Assembly: GCA_015179125.1 (NCBI GenBank)
Contig: WHVA01000492.1
Location: forward strand, 1-64,000
DNA from: Gautieria morchelliformis
Taxonomy: Eukaryota > Basidiomycota > Agaricomycetes > Gomphales > Gomphaceae
Reading direction: 5' to 3'
Length of the DNA: 64,000 nt
The translations under genes and the position numbers were made by a program. The notes beneath the pieces were generated by a model. The model was not told the DNA's origin, made no database searches, and worked only from the letters and a program-made list of their open reading frames with translations. Within the stretch, counting starts at the first letter, position 1. Every line of letters begins with the position of its first letter. Shown here one piece after another: positions 9,704 through 22,156 of this stretch.

Positions 9704-12700
9704 ATGACTTACACGCTAGGACCGCCGCCAAAGGGACTGAGAATATATCAACAAAACCTCAACAAAACCGATAAGGCCCAATACGACCTCGTGAACTCTG
9801 CAATACACACGGAGCAAGACTTAATACTACTACAAGAGCCGTATATAGACACGTTAGGGAACACGAAGGCTAATCACAACTGGCGAGTGCTGTATCCAAC
9901 TTCCCACCTTACTGACTTGTCTGCCAAGCGATCGGTCATACTCGTAAATGCAGCGCTGGACACCAACACCTGGTCACAAGTCTCCTTCATGGGAACAAAC
10001 GATGTGACGGTAATCCAATTCAAGCACCCCCGGGGCAAAACTACCATATTCAACATATACAACGACTGTGAGCACTCGGAAACGCTGAGGGCCATTGACA
10101 GAGAGAGGATGCACATAATACAGCATGAGTCAGAGTCCATGTTATGGTGCGGCGACTTCAACCGGCACCACCCCATGTGGGACGAGGAGCGAAATCACCA
10201 CTTGTTCACAGCGGAGGCGACCAGAGCAGCAGAGGAACTGATCTCACTCTTAGCGGACTACAACTTGGTCATGACTCTGCCGAAACGCCTCCCCACCCTA
10301 CAATCCATGTCCACGAAGAATTGGACACGAGTCGACAACGTGTTCTGCACGGACAATGCTGTTGACTCTATTGTCACTTGCGACACCGCTCTGGGCAGAC
10401 AAGGGCCCGGCACCGACCACGTACCCATACTTATGACGCTAGACATCAAGCTGGAGCTGAGGGAGATGGAGCCATACTGCAACTTTCGCATGGTGGACTG
10501 GGGTGACTTCAGGGAGAAACTGGCAGAGCAACTGGAGATGGTGCCAGATGCAGGGGAACTTCACACTATAGATAAGTTCAATGAGATGGTCAATGCGCTG
10601 ACCATCGCCACCCAGGACACCATTGACATAGCAGTGCCGCTCTCGAAGCCGGTGCCACACTTGCGCCGATGGTGGAACAGGAAGCTGTTGGAGGTAAAGA
10701 AGGCAAAAAATAGGATAAATCATCAATCTTACATACACCGAGCTAATGCTGACCACCCCTCCCATGAGGAACACAGGGAAATAAGCGAGAGATATGGCAG
10801 AGTGATCGCCACAGCCAAAGCGCAACACTGGGCTGACTATCTGGAGGGGCTCAACGAGGGACTACTGTGGACGGTGAATAAGTACCTTACCAACCCAGCT
10901 ACAGACGGTGGGAGGTCGAGGGTCCCCTCGCTACGTACTGTCGACGGCAATGGCCACACACACATAGCAGAAACCAACGAGGACAAAAGCAAGACCCTCG
11001 CAGCAGCCTTCTTTCCCCCAAGCCCCCTGAGTCACTAGTCCCCCTGAACTACCGCTACCCAAAGCGGGTCAACCACACATTTCAGCTACACGAGGACCAA
11101 CTCAGACGTCAACTGGACAAGCTGAAACCCCACAAAGCACCGGGAGATGACGGGATCCCCAATGTAGTTCTGAAAGAGTTGGCAGACCTCATTGCTGAGT
11201 ATCTCCTCTGTATATTCCATGCTGTGTTTGCTCTGAACACCTACAGCAATAACTGGAAATCGTGGGTTACGGTAGTAATACGGAAACCGGGTAAAGCTAG
11301 CTATGATGTCCCAAAGTCCTATTGCCCCATCGCCCTCCTCAACACGATAGGGGAACTCCTGATTGCAATCGTGGCGGAGGACCTAGTTTATCTGACAGAG
11401 AAGCACAACTTGCTCTCAGCCAACCACTTCGGTGGCAGACCTGGGAGGACAACCACTGACTCCATCCATCTGGTTGTCAACAAGATAAAAGGAGCATGGC
11501 GCCGGAAAAAAGTCGTGGTCATGCTCTTCCTCAACATAGAAGGGGCATTTCCGAATGTGGTCACAGATTGGCTGCTACACAACATGAGAAAATGGAAGGT
11601 CCAGGCTGGGGGACAGATGCACCCAGCTCAAATTCGATGACTTCCTGTCGGACTGGGTGCCAATAGATAATGACATAGGACAGGGAGACCCCCTGTCCAT
11701 GATACTTTATCTTTTCTACAATGCTGATCTTATAGAAGTCGCTTCAGGGAAAGGCCAAGCGGTGGTGGCATATGTAGACGATGCCAACCTCTTCTCAGAG
11801 GGTGACACGTACGAAGAGGCGTACGATGGACTGAGGGAGATGCTGCTGAAGGCAGGGGGGGCGAAAGAATGGACCCAGACCCACCATTCGCGGTTCGAGA
11901 AGACCAAGTTCGCCGTGGTCGGCTTCTCACGCAAACGAACGCCAGACCCCGCGCGGTCGGGCAAGACTATGAGCGAGCGCAGGCCGGACTTCATGTACGA
12001 GGATGTAGCGATAGCTCCCACACCGGCGCATAAATTCCTAGGGGTCTTCCTCAACAAGGAGCTGCGCTGGAAGACTCAGGCGGAGAGGGCTGTAGTGAAG
12101 GCCACTAAGTGGACACTTCTGGCCCGCAGACTGACTAAGCCCTCCACAGGTGTCCGGGCAATGTATATGAGGCAACTGTACTGCGCGGTGGTGATCCCCA
12201 AATTCGCCTACGCTGCAGACGTATGCTTCACGCCGGTTCACAGGGCAGAGGGGAGGAAGCGAGCGACGGGGTCGGTAGGGGTGGTTCATAAGCTAACCTC
12301 AATACAGCATATGGCCACTATTGCCATCACAGGGGCAATGCGCACAACTGCCAGTGACGTGCTGGAGGCACACGCCAACGTACAGCCGATTGAACTACTG
12401 CTGGCTGGGGTCTGCTACAGAGCTGCCAGCCGCATGATGACCCTCCCCAAATCACACCCTCTCCAGCGCCCTGCCTGTACCTGCGCCCGCCGCCTGGTCA
12501 AGAGACACCCCTCCCCAATGCACCAACTACTCCACAGATTTGGCTTGACACCAGGCGCACACGAGGAGATAGCCCCTTTTGTCCACGCACCTGACGCCCC
12601 CACGCTTTACTCCACCGAAATAGCAGACACCCGGGAGGATTCAAAGGAAGCTGATGCGGATGGAGTGGTCGACACGAAGGTATACACTGATGGATCGGGG

Positions 12701-13615
12701 ATAGATGGCTGTGCAGGGGCCGCGGTGGTCCTATACAGACAGGGGAGAAGAGCTGCAGAGCTAAGATACTGCCTCAGGCCGCTCACCAAGCACACCACGT
12801 ATGAAGCCGAAGCAGTCGGGGTCGCCCTGGCCCCCGAGCTGCTGGGGCACGAGAGGGATGTGAGGACGGCAGCCATACTCTTAGACACTCAGGGGGTTAT
12901 ACAGGCGGTGAGAAACATTCAACCCAGGCTGGCGCAACACATCCTGGGCCACATCCACAACCTGGCAAACAGAATTGTGACCCTGTCCCAAAGGCATGAG
13001 ACGAAGCTGAAGATAGCATGGATTTCAGGCCACGACGATGTGGCGGGCAACGAGGGGGCAGACGCGGAAGCGAGAAAAGCAGCAGCAGGGGAGGGCAGCC
13101 CGATGAGTTCGCTCCCGGCTTTCCTAAAGACTGACACTCTGCCCCACAGCCTAGCCGCGACGTGACAGGAGTTCAAGACGGGCTTGCGGCATGCCTGGAG
13201 AATGCGATGGACACAGTCCCCCCGCTATGCCCGAATGGTGAGAATAGACAACAAACTCCCCTCATGCACATACCTAGCTGACACGGCAAAGCTCACCAGG
13301 GCACAACACAGTGTGGTCACGCAGCTGCGGACAGGGCATGCACCACTCAACAAACATCTCTACCGGATCAAGAAGGCGCTGTCCCCCCTGTGTCCTGCGT
13401 GCCACAGGGCCAACGAGATGGCCCACCACTTCCTCATCGACTGTCGCGCGCACGAACATGCATGCCATATACTCAGAAGGAAACTGGGCCGGAAAGCCTC
13501 GTCCGCTAAGGAGCTGCTAGGGAAGCCGGACTCGATGACAGCACTGCTTGACTACATTGCCGCGACAGAGAGGCTGAAAGGGACATTCGGTGACGTCTCA
13601 ATGCCACCCTCATAG
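9704..13615 (+). pseudogene. LINE ORF2: endonuclease, RT, RNase H, zinc finger
   Basis: ATG at 9704 opens an endonuclease domain with LLQEPY, WCGDFNRHHPMWDEE and GTDHVPI, the catalytic signatures of the family. Reverse transcriptase follows, with KPHKAPGDDGIPN, RPGRTTTDSIH, IGQGDPLSM and catalytic YVDD near 11775. RNase H has KVYTDGSGIDG, YEAEAVG, LLDTQG and GNEGADAEAR (12675-13090). The end carries C-PAC-H-C zinc-finger spacing (13398-13442) and a stop at 13613. The frame is interrupted three times: a one-base slip near the C runs at 11015-11027, a second slip between about 11600 and 11657, and an in-frame TGA at 13163-13165 after which the same frame continues. The first segment could still encode an intact endonuclease, but the whole copy cannot make a full ORF2 protein. 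Confidence 0.9.
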
Positions 13616-13721
13616 TCAAAAAAACAGATCAATTCGCATGACAGATACCTCTGCAGCCAAATGTGATGGCGATGCTACGCTGCCAGAACACTACATGCCT
13701 CAAACCACCACACTCTACCCC

Positions 13722-13797
13722 ACAACCCGACAACCCAACAACCCTACAATCCTACAACCCAACAACCTACAACCTACAACCTACAACCTACAACCCA
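13722..13797 (+). repeat. (CTACAAC)n-like microsatellite in the LINE 3' UTR
   Basis: Imperfect 7-9-base units (CAACCCGA, CAACCCAA, CTACAAC) become perfect CTACAAC repeats towards the right end. It lies in the 3' untranslated part of the LINE, between the ORF2 stop and the A tail. Confidence 0.8.
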
Positions 13798-14201
13798 ATT
13801 CTGCTCGTGCAGCGACGCGCAATGACTCGGCGCAGCAAGACCGTGAAGACACCTCAATCTTTATCATCTTTGGGTGGGGCGCTCCTTCTCGTCATGCTGG
13901 CCCGCTTCAGTGGCCGAGCACTTAGAAAGCCAGACCACCATCACAAGTGAACAACCACGAGAAGAGAAGGAGTACTTATCTTGCGAGAGGGGGCGGTAAA
14001 CGGCTCAAGGGGCCAGGCCGGCGGGGGGCGAAGGGCCCATCGTCGGTGCATCTGCCCACTCGAGGACGCAGCGGGTTATGGGAGTCCCAGGGAGTGAGGG
14101 GAAAGGCCCACCCAATTTAAGTACAATGTGTGTAGCGACCACCATAGGCTTAGCCTGAGGTCGAATAAATTGATTAAAAAAAAAAAAAAAAGAAATGAGA
14201 T

Positions 14202-14792
14202 TCTGCGCATCCCGCTGCGTCCTGTTTACCAGTGCTGATGACCACAAGCCCACAAGCCAGCTGCATTCATTCTGGGGTTGGAGCTTCATGTATCAGACAA
14301 CTTCAATACGGTCTCCTCACAAGTCCTCACAAGGGCCCCATCCTCTCCGTGAGATTAAACACAGACCTAGCTACTCATTCCTCGACAGTCTGGAAAACTC
14401 AGGCCCAGGATAAACCTTATGAGGATCATCACCACCCAGTCACTATTCCAGAATTGACGTCCTCTCACAGATGAATAACTCCCCACCATAATCATGACTT
14501 ACGTCCAATTCAACACCTCAGCGCTCTCTCCCATCCTTCCGGCACGTTTATCACATTGCCGATCCTCATTTCCCCAGTCCGGTTCTAACCCCCACACTGG
14601 GCAGTGCATCAATTGGTATCTCTTCTCCTTAAATGATCTGCTGAAGGGCACTTCATAGCAGCAGCAAGCGGCGTGTCGTAGGCAAAATTGACGTGGACAA
14701 ACCATCTGGGACGCTGAATGCATCTCGATCAGGCACTCCCTGGTGACCTCTCACCGCCCACCTGGAGGCGTTCATCTGCCCCATAGCCATAT
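14202..14792. other. Spacer between LINE and Gypsy-1; nothing recognised
   Basis: About 590 bp with no supported gene or repeat. Its right edge, CATAT at 14788-14792, is the left half of the Gypsy-1 target duplication. Confidence 0.6.
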
Positions 14793-15005
14793 TGTAAATA
14801 ACCCGTGTATCTACATGTACATTAGTTATTACATAATCCCAGTGGGCCCCTTAGGGACCCACTGTATAGTTTATGCGTGGGAACCGGCTAGCGGTCCCCA
14901 TCGCATCTTACTCTTACCTGTCACTACGTAGCATTCAGAATACCACTCATTGGTCAAGTTCTGCAGTGCCCTTGTGATACAAGGTCCTAAGATGACATCT
15001 TTACA
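14793..15005 (+). repeat. Gypsy-1 5' LTR
   Basis: A 213-bp LTR beginning TGTAAATAACCC and ending ATCTTTACA, so its ends form a TGTAAA/TTTACA inverted repeat. It contains a stem around GTGGGCCCCTTAGGGACCCAC. Confidence 0.95.
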
Positions 15006-15099
15006 CCTTTTTGAACTATCCTGCGGTTGATCGCCACGTGACCAACTGATAGTGGATTCGAAGCAATCTTGAAAAAGATCGCTGCGTCGACGACTAAAC

Positions 15100-17450
15100 A
15101 TCATTGAGACCCTCCAGTAGACCCTCTACTGTTGGCTGCGAGCATGATGATTCCACGCAGTCGAAGACGGACATGAGCGACAAGCTCGAGATCCACACCC
15201 CAGGCGCAGCCCAGTGACAGGACGGCTGACGCTATCCTGGACCAAGAGACCAGGACGATAGAAGACGGAGAGATCGTAGATCTCACCGCCCTCGTCCCCT
15301 CAGTAGGGAACGAGGAAAACCCCGACCACGTCTCGTCGAGTGTGGCCAAAGAAGAGACGACGCCGAGCGACGAGCCGGCACCGCCCCCCCACCTCCCTCT
15401 GCCCGAGGACAAAGGAAAGGGCAGAGAAGTCTCGCCGTCGTCAGACGGTAGAGCAACAACGTTGAGACGGGCACAAAGCCACGACTCAAACCGACGCTCT
15501 CGAAGTAGAGCGGCGACGATCGTCCCTGAAGGAGGACGACGGCAAGAGAGACGAGCCCCAGACAATAGTCAGGACTCGGAATACTCAAGCTCTAGTCGCA
15601 AGAGCTTGAGGGCTCACGCCATCGACCACGAGACGGCAGAGGCCCTGAACAAACAGGTGCAGGCTGCGCTGCACCGAAGTACGCTGACGCGCCACAAGCA
15701 CGATCAGCTGGCATCGCAGCTCGACAACGCCACCGCCGCCCTAATGGCAATCGGCAAGGAACTCCACCAGGCGGAGGAGATCAGGCTGCAAGACGCAGCC
15801 ACGCTGGAGGACGTCCAGAAAGCACTCCGCCCACGCGGGGAACGTGACGCAACTCGTCTGAGCTCGCGACAGTCTGCAGCTAACGAACGCAGTCGCGATG
15901 CGCGCCAAATGAGCGAGACAAGCAGCGAATGCCGCCGCCAGCCGTCCCAGTCGAACAGGACGTAAGGTTCGGGAACGAACCTCAGGAGCAACCGGCTGCC
16001 CCAACAGACAGCCGTAAAATGATCCAACAGATCGTTAGGGATCAGGTCGCCTCAGAGCCTGACTCTGAAATGACGACCGAGAGCTTAGAGCTCGAAGTCG
16101 CACACTGGCAGCGTAAGGAAGCCGCAGCCACGTGCCGCCACACACGGGCACTCGAGCTACTAGCCAAGAACGCCGAAGAGACGGTGGCCCACAGCCACAC
16201 CGCTCAGCTGCCCGACGAGCAGCTCACGCAAGCCGTACAGGACGCACGGCAAGCGTGCGCTGCCTACAACAGCAGGCTACGGATCCGCAACGTGGGACTG
16301 ACCGGGGACACCAGGCACAAAACGCCCCCGGAACCGAGAGCACAAAATGCTCCCGATCCCGAGCCCGATCCGGGCCCGGGGCCCATCAGGGCATATAACA
16401 GCCTACCCCGCACGGCGTCACAACCGCGCGAGCGATCCATGGCCCCAACGGAAGGCCAGGGAATCCCTGACCAGGCCGACGTCGTACCAATGGAGCCGTA
16501 CGACAGGATCACGCGGATGATCCGCGTGGCGTTGGCAGACGCCGCGGACACAGACCCGGAGAAGTCTGTGCTAGCGAAGGCCGGTGTAAAATTGGCCCAC
16601 CCCGAGCCATATGCAGGGGGATCGGACCTCGAAGAGTTTGAAATCTTCGTGGCAGCCATCCTACGATGGCTGAAAATGAATTGCCTCCTAGGACCAACCA
16701 GCATCGACATGCAGGTCGGCTATGTGGGCACTGCCTCACCGGCGAAGCCCAAGAATGGTTCCTTTGAAACGTTGAACGCTTCGATCGCCAGGTCCGCATC
16801 TGGACGCTGGAATCAGTGATGCAAGGCCTTCAAAAGAGGTTCCTGCACACACTGACATACCATCACGCCTCGAATAAGTTCGACGCGGTCATGCAAGGCA
16901 TGAAAACCGTTCAGGAGATGCTGAACGAGCTCATGAAATAGCGGCACGTATGATACAGCCGCCAGACGAGTACACATTCCGGAGACGGTTCGTATCTGCG
17001 CTACGCGAAACGCTGCGCAACGAGGTCCTCAAAAAGGGCTATAATGCCGGAGAGCAACTCTTCGAGACGGCCCGGATGATCGAGGAGGCATCCCGATATA
17101 ACATGGGGATGCGCCGCGCAGAAAGCGCAGCAGCAACGGCTAGCGCCGCCCGGCTCACAGGGAGCAAGCCGTTGACACAAACAGGCCTGACCAGGCCCAG
17201 CCTGTTCGCAAGAAGCGGAACAGGTCAACGGCTACCGCCCTCATGCCCAGCACAAGCTGGACGCCCGCCTGAAGCTAAACAGCCTCAAGCGTCAGGATCG
17301 TCCCCGTGACCTGCCCCACCAACGAAAACATTGGGCCGGCCCAATGACAGGCCCAGCGGCAGCCAAAACAACACCGCATGCTTTGAATGCGGCCAACCTG
17401 GCCACAAGAAGGCAGAATGCCCCCGGCTTAGGTCCGGTATAAGGACAGCG
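15100..17450 (+). other. Gypsy-1 gag region (approximate)
   Basis: An Arg/Glu/Ala-rich region followed by a stretch with capsid-like spacing and then a nucleocapsid knuckle CFECGQPGHKKAEC near 17380-17420. The N-terminal part is highly charged and predicted coiled-coil by composition (many A, E, Q, R). Fossil region; boundaries are approximate. Confidence 0.75.
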
Positions 17451-20400
17451 GCCGTGAGGCACGACGGTGAAGCCGAGGATCCGGAGACGGATCCCGATCA
17501 AAGCTCTCTTCAACAGATTGATGAAGAGGGGGAGGGTGATCCCCAACCCAACGACACTCCGGATAACAGAGACATGCCTGCTGAAGAGTGGGACCCTGAG
17601 CCGTCCCAATACTATGAATGGGACGAAGAGGTGGAGGACACCACCTACAGGTCCAGCGCGATCAGATTCGCGCTGGAAGACGAAACCGCCACGAAAGTCA
17701 TGGCGGCACGCACATCGGTCACGCCAGATAAGGCAGCCGAGCCGGTGTATCACCACCGAAGCAAACACAGAACGTGGCCAACGCGTCCGCGTAGTGAGAA
17801 CCGTACCCTATCGGGGTACTGGGAAATAAACGGCGTAAAAGCCCACTGCCTGCTAGATAGCGGCAGCGAAGGGGTACTGCTGTCCCCCGAATTCACGCGA
17901 GCTACAGGATGAAGACATTCTCCCTGGAGCAACCAATCGCGCTGCAGCTAGCCTGCATAGGCAGCCGTTCCACGATCAACTATGGAATGAACACGACCAT
18001 CAAGTTTGGTCCGGGACATACGACGAATACTTCGACATAGCAAACGTTGAATATTACGACGCGATCTTAGGGACACCGTTCCTAAGGAGATTCGGCATAA
18101 CCCTGGACTTCTCGAGCCCAGGGACGATCCGCAAGGGAAACGAGGTGATCCCCACGGGCAAGGTCTCATTGACGACGACGAATCGAAGAACGAGGACAAG
18201 GGGCCACGGGTGAGCAGAATCACCCAAGCGCCGACGCCGAACCTGGCTCATTGAAGCCAGGAGGACGAGTCGCGAGACGACTCATCCTTGAACTCACCCT
18301 ACAGTCGTAGGGAGAGACGCTCTCACCTAACGGTGAAAGCGATGGGAAAGAGGAAAGCGGGCCCGTGCGCCGCGGACCTAATAGACACCAACAGCGCCTA
18401 ATGGCTTCTAAGCCAACCACTACCATCATCCTCACAGATGATGACCTTCCTCGCCTCCGCGAGGAATGGATGGAAAGAATCGTGACCTAGTCAGTGGAAT
18501 TCCATTAGAACTCCCGCCACTGCGGGAGATCAACCATGAGATCAACCTCATCGATCCCAACAAGCACATGCGGTATCGACTACCGAAATGCCCCGAACAC
18601 TTCCGAGAGGAACTGTCGGCAAAAATAGAACGATACACCACTGCAAAGTGGTGGATTCCGGCAGTAGCGCAGCAGGCAGTGCCCATGCTGTGTGTGCCGA
18701 AGAAGAACGGTACGTTGAGAACCGTCTTCGATCTGCGCCAGCAGAACGAAAACACGGTGAAGGACGTCACGCCCTTCCCGGATCAGGATATCATACGCAG
18801 CGACATGGCTCGCTGCCAATATCGAACTAAACTCGATATGTCAGAAGCATACGAGCAGATCCGGATCCATCCGGATCACGTAGCAAAGACAGCCTTTGCC
18901 ACGATCCTCGGCACCTTCAGGAGCCAGGTGATACAGATGGGGGACTGTAACGCCCCATCAACATTCCAACGGCTGATGACAGCCATTTTCCGCGACTGCA
19001 TAGGTCGCTTCGTCCATGTATACATGGATGACATCTTCATATTCTCGCTCTCAATACAAGAGCATGAAGAGCACCTCTACATCGTCTTTGACAGACTGAG
19101 GAAGAACCACCTCTTTCTGAGCAAGAAAAAGGTGGACCTCTACTCCATCCGAATGGAGTGCCTCGGCCATATGATCGATGGCCGAGGGGTACATGCCGAC
19201 GAGGATAAGATGCAACGCATCCGCGAGTGGCGCAGGCCACGGACGTTCAACGACGTCCAGCGTTTCCTCGGGCTCATACAGTATCTGGCACACTACATGC
19301 CGGATGTTAGCGCATATACCACCCCGCTATCGGGCTGTGCGCTAATAACCGTCCATTCGAATGGACGCCACTGCTCGACAAATGCTGGCAAAGCATTAAG
19401 GCGTTGGCCTGTAAGGCCCCGATCCTGCGTCCAGTAGACGCAAGGTGCCCAGAGCCGATCTGGGTGATCACCGACGGATCAAAAGCCGGCGTCGGTGCGG
19501 TCTACGGCCAAGGTCCTGACTGGAAAACTTGTCGACCGGCCGGCTTCTTGTCAAAGAAGTTCAGCGTTGCTCAGCAACACTACCGGACTCACGAGCACGA
19601 GACTATCGCGGTGCTCGAGGCTCTCATGAAATGGGAGGACAAACTGCTGGGGCGAAGGTTCACCCTCGTCACAGACCACAAGGGACTCGAGTACTTCGAG
19701 ACCCAAAAGAGCCTATCTGACCGACAGGTCAGATGGTGGGAGTTTCTCTCACGGTTCAATTTCAACACCGTTCATGTTGACGGTGTAGAGAACAAGGTAG
19801 CGGACTGCCTGTCGCGCTACTACGAGAGCGACACGAGTGATGACAATCACCCGGACCACGTCTTCGTGAACGCGGATGCGCGTCTAGATCCGGATGGTGA
19901 GTTATTGCCCACCGACCGGTATGTCGAGCTGCGAACAGCGGCGACAAGACGCTCTAAACGCCTCACTGAGAAGACAGAGGCGAGAGTAACGGAAGCCGCC
20001 GCATTAAACGAGGGCTCACCAGAGCCCGCGCACGTCGCCGCGTCAAGCGACGACGACGATGACATCAGAGCCATCGCCGCAGGGAATGACAGCGCACCCC
20101 TGCGCCGGATCGTTGAGCAAGGCGTAGACCTGTCTAAGGTCCTACGAGACGCGTACCATAGGGACACCATGTTCACAAAGATCATGGCACCGACCCCGAG
20201 ATTCGGGATCCGGGACGGGCTGATCTGGACTAAGAATCAGCTCAAAAGAGATGTCATTGCCGTCCCCCGCTCTGTTCTTCAAGGGGGAAGGAGGCTGATC
20301 GAAATTATCATCGATCGGGCACATCAGATAGTCGGCCACTACGGCCATCTGAAGACTTCGAACTACGTTCGAAGAGCATATTGGTGGCCGGGCATGAGCC

Positions 20401-21631
20401 CAGACATAGAAGTGTTCTGCACATCGTGCGCGAGGTGTCAGATGACGAAAACCGGCCACAACGGCCCAAAGGCCTACTACACAGCCTACCCATTCCGGAT
20501 AGGCCGTGGCAGTCGATTGGCATCGACTTCATGGGGCCCCTGCCCAAGTCCAATGACTGTGACTACCTGATGGTAGTCATCGACCGACTAACGTCGCTCG
20601 TACACCTCGTGCCAACCACGACGAGCGTGTCAGCCAAGGGAGTAGCCTGGCTGTTTCTGAAAGAGGTCATCCGACTACACGGAGTTCCCGACTCCATCGT
20701 CTCGGACAGAGACTCAAAGTTCACGTCGATCTTCTGGCGTGAACTCCAGCGACTCATGGGGACTAAGCTCCTCATGTCAACTGCCTTCCATCCACAAACG
20801 GATGGAGCAACCGAGCGGGCAAACCGCTCGATCGGCCAGATATTGCGCGCGGTCGTCAGAGACGATCAGAAGGATTGGGCAGTGAAATGCCCAATGGTTG
20901 AGGTCGCCCTCAACAGCAACGTCAGTGCGACCACAGGGTTCGCACCTTTCGAGCTGATCCACGGCTATATGCCGCGGATAGACCTCCCCATAGCCGCGGA
21001 CACCCCGTTCAAGGGGGTGGCCCGGTTCGCACATCAGGCAAAATGGAACCTGATGGCGGCACACGATGCAATCATAGAGCATCGAGTGACGCAAACGTTT
21101 CACGCAAATAAGAAACGTATGGCGAGCGACAGGTACGCGGCCAACGACCGCGTCTACCTTTCGACACAAAACCTAACTCTCCCGAAAGGAAGAGCCAGAA
21201 AACTAGTCCCGCGGTACATCGGACCGTACCGCGTCGTCGAGGCTCACAACGACGCCTCGACGGTGACCCTTGATCTTCCCGACGAACTGAAAAGCCGTCG
21301 CATTTCACCGGTCTTCCATTCCAGCCTCGTACGGCGATACGAGGCTAACAACGACGAATTGTTCCCTCGTCGTGAGGCCAAGTCATTTTATGACTTCGGA
21401 GCAAATGACGACGAGGAGTGGCTCGTCGACGAGATTATCGCACATCGATGGATAAACTCGACGGACCTGGAATTCCAGGTCCGTTGGACCCTAGGCGACG
21501 TGACATGGGAACCCATGTCGTCCTGCAAGGACCTTGAAGCCCTGGATAGCTACCTAGAGCTTCGGGGGTGGGCAAGCCATGCGACCTCCCCAGACGCCGC
21601 TAGACGCGTCTGTCACGTGCAGGCCACGTGA
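17450..21631 (+). other. Gypsy-1 pol region: PR, RT, RNase H, IN, chromodomain
   Basis: The protease motif LLDSGSEGVLLSPEF lies near 17850. RT runs from about 18.5 to 19.3 kb with YMDDIFIF, and RNase H from about 19.4 to 19.85 kb. The integrase has the HHCC finger near 20.3-20.45 kb and a catalytic core with IDFMGPLP and FHPQTDGATERANRS. The chromodomain ends near 21.58 kb (VDEIIAHRW, QVRWTLGDVTWEP). Fossil region; boundaries are approximate. Confidence 0.9.
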
Positions 21632-22156
21632 CGCGCCGGCCACGGCGCGGTTAAATTTTCACCTCGGATCTTTCCGAGGGCGCATCGCTTCTTGGAAGCA
21701 ACCACCACCATCATCTACCCACGAAGATGATGCCCCCCAAAGATGGGATGGACGTTGACCCGTCAACGTCCACAACGCGAACAACGGCCCCAGACAAGGG
21801 GCCGCAGACATTCTCCGTGCTCCGATAGACCAGGAGCACTGGACGATCTGGGATGGGAGGACGCCCTCGCCATCGTCCACCCGGACGATTGCGCAACATG
21901 CGCGGACTACGCCGTGCACCTTAGGGCCGCGACCGGCACCCGCAAGGTCAAGTTGCGGGATGAAGACATCGGCGACGCCGTCGATGCAGCTTGGGGATGG
22001 CTCCCAAGGGGCATCACGCGTGACGCGCGAGAAGAGCCCCTCGGGACGTCCACGACCTCAAGAAAGAGGTCAAGGAGCTAGAACGCGCGGTCGAGGACCG
22101 CGACGACGCGCTCGTAACCGAGCGCGCCAGGATCAAGGAACTGGAGCAGCAGCTGA

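Larger units (their letters stand above)
9579..14189 (+). mobile_element. Non-LTR retrotransposon (LINE, Tad1/R1-like), ORF2 only
   Basis: A 4.6-kb LINE copy is bounded by a 12-bp target-site duplication, AAGAAATGAGAT, at 9567-9578 and 14190-14201. It ends in an A run (about 14176-14190) after an AATAAA at 14164. Inside is an ORF2 with, in order, an apurinic-type endonuclease, reverse transcriptase, RNase H and a C-terminal CCHC zinc finger. This order, with RNase H, is typical of the fungal Tad1 clade. Only about 125 bp precede ORF2, so there is no room for the Gag-like ORF1 that autonomous Tad elements carry. The copy is therefore 5'-truncated or belongs to an ORF1-less lineage. The intact duplication and A tail point to a moderately recent insertion. 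Confidence 0.92.

Noticed and set aside
13720-13800. CRISPR-like or telomeric repeat suggested by CTACAAC units
   Set aside because: No spacers, and the unit is not the fungal telomere TTAGGG; it is a microsatellite in the LINE 3' UTR.
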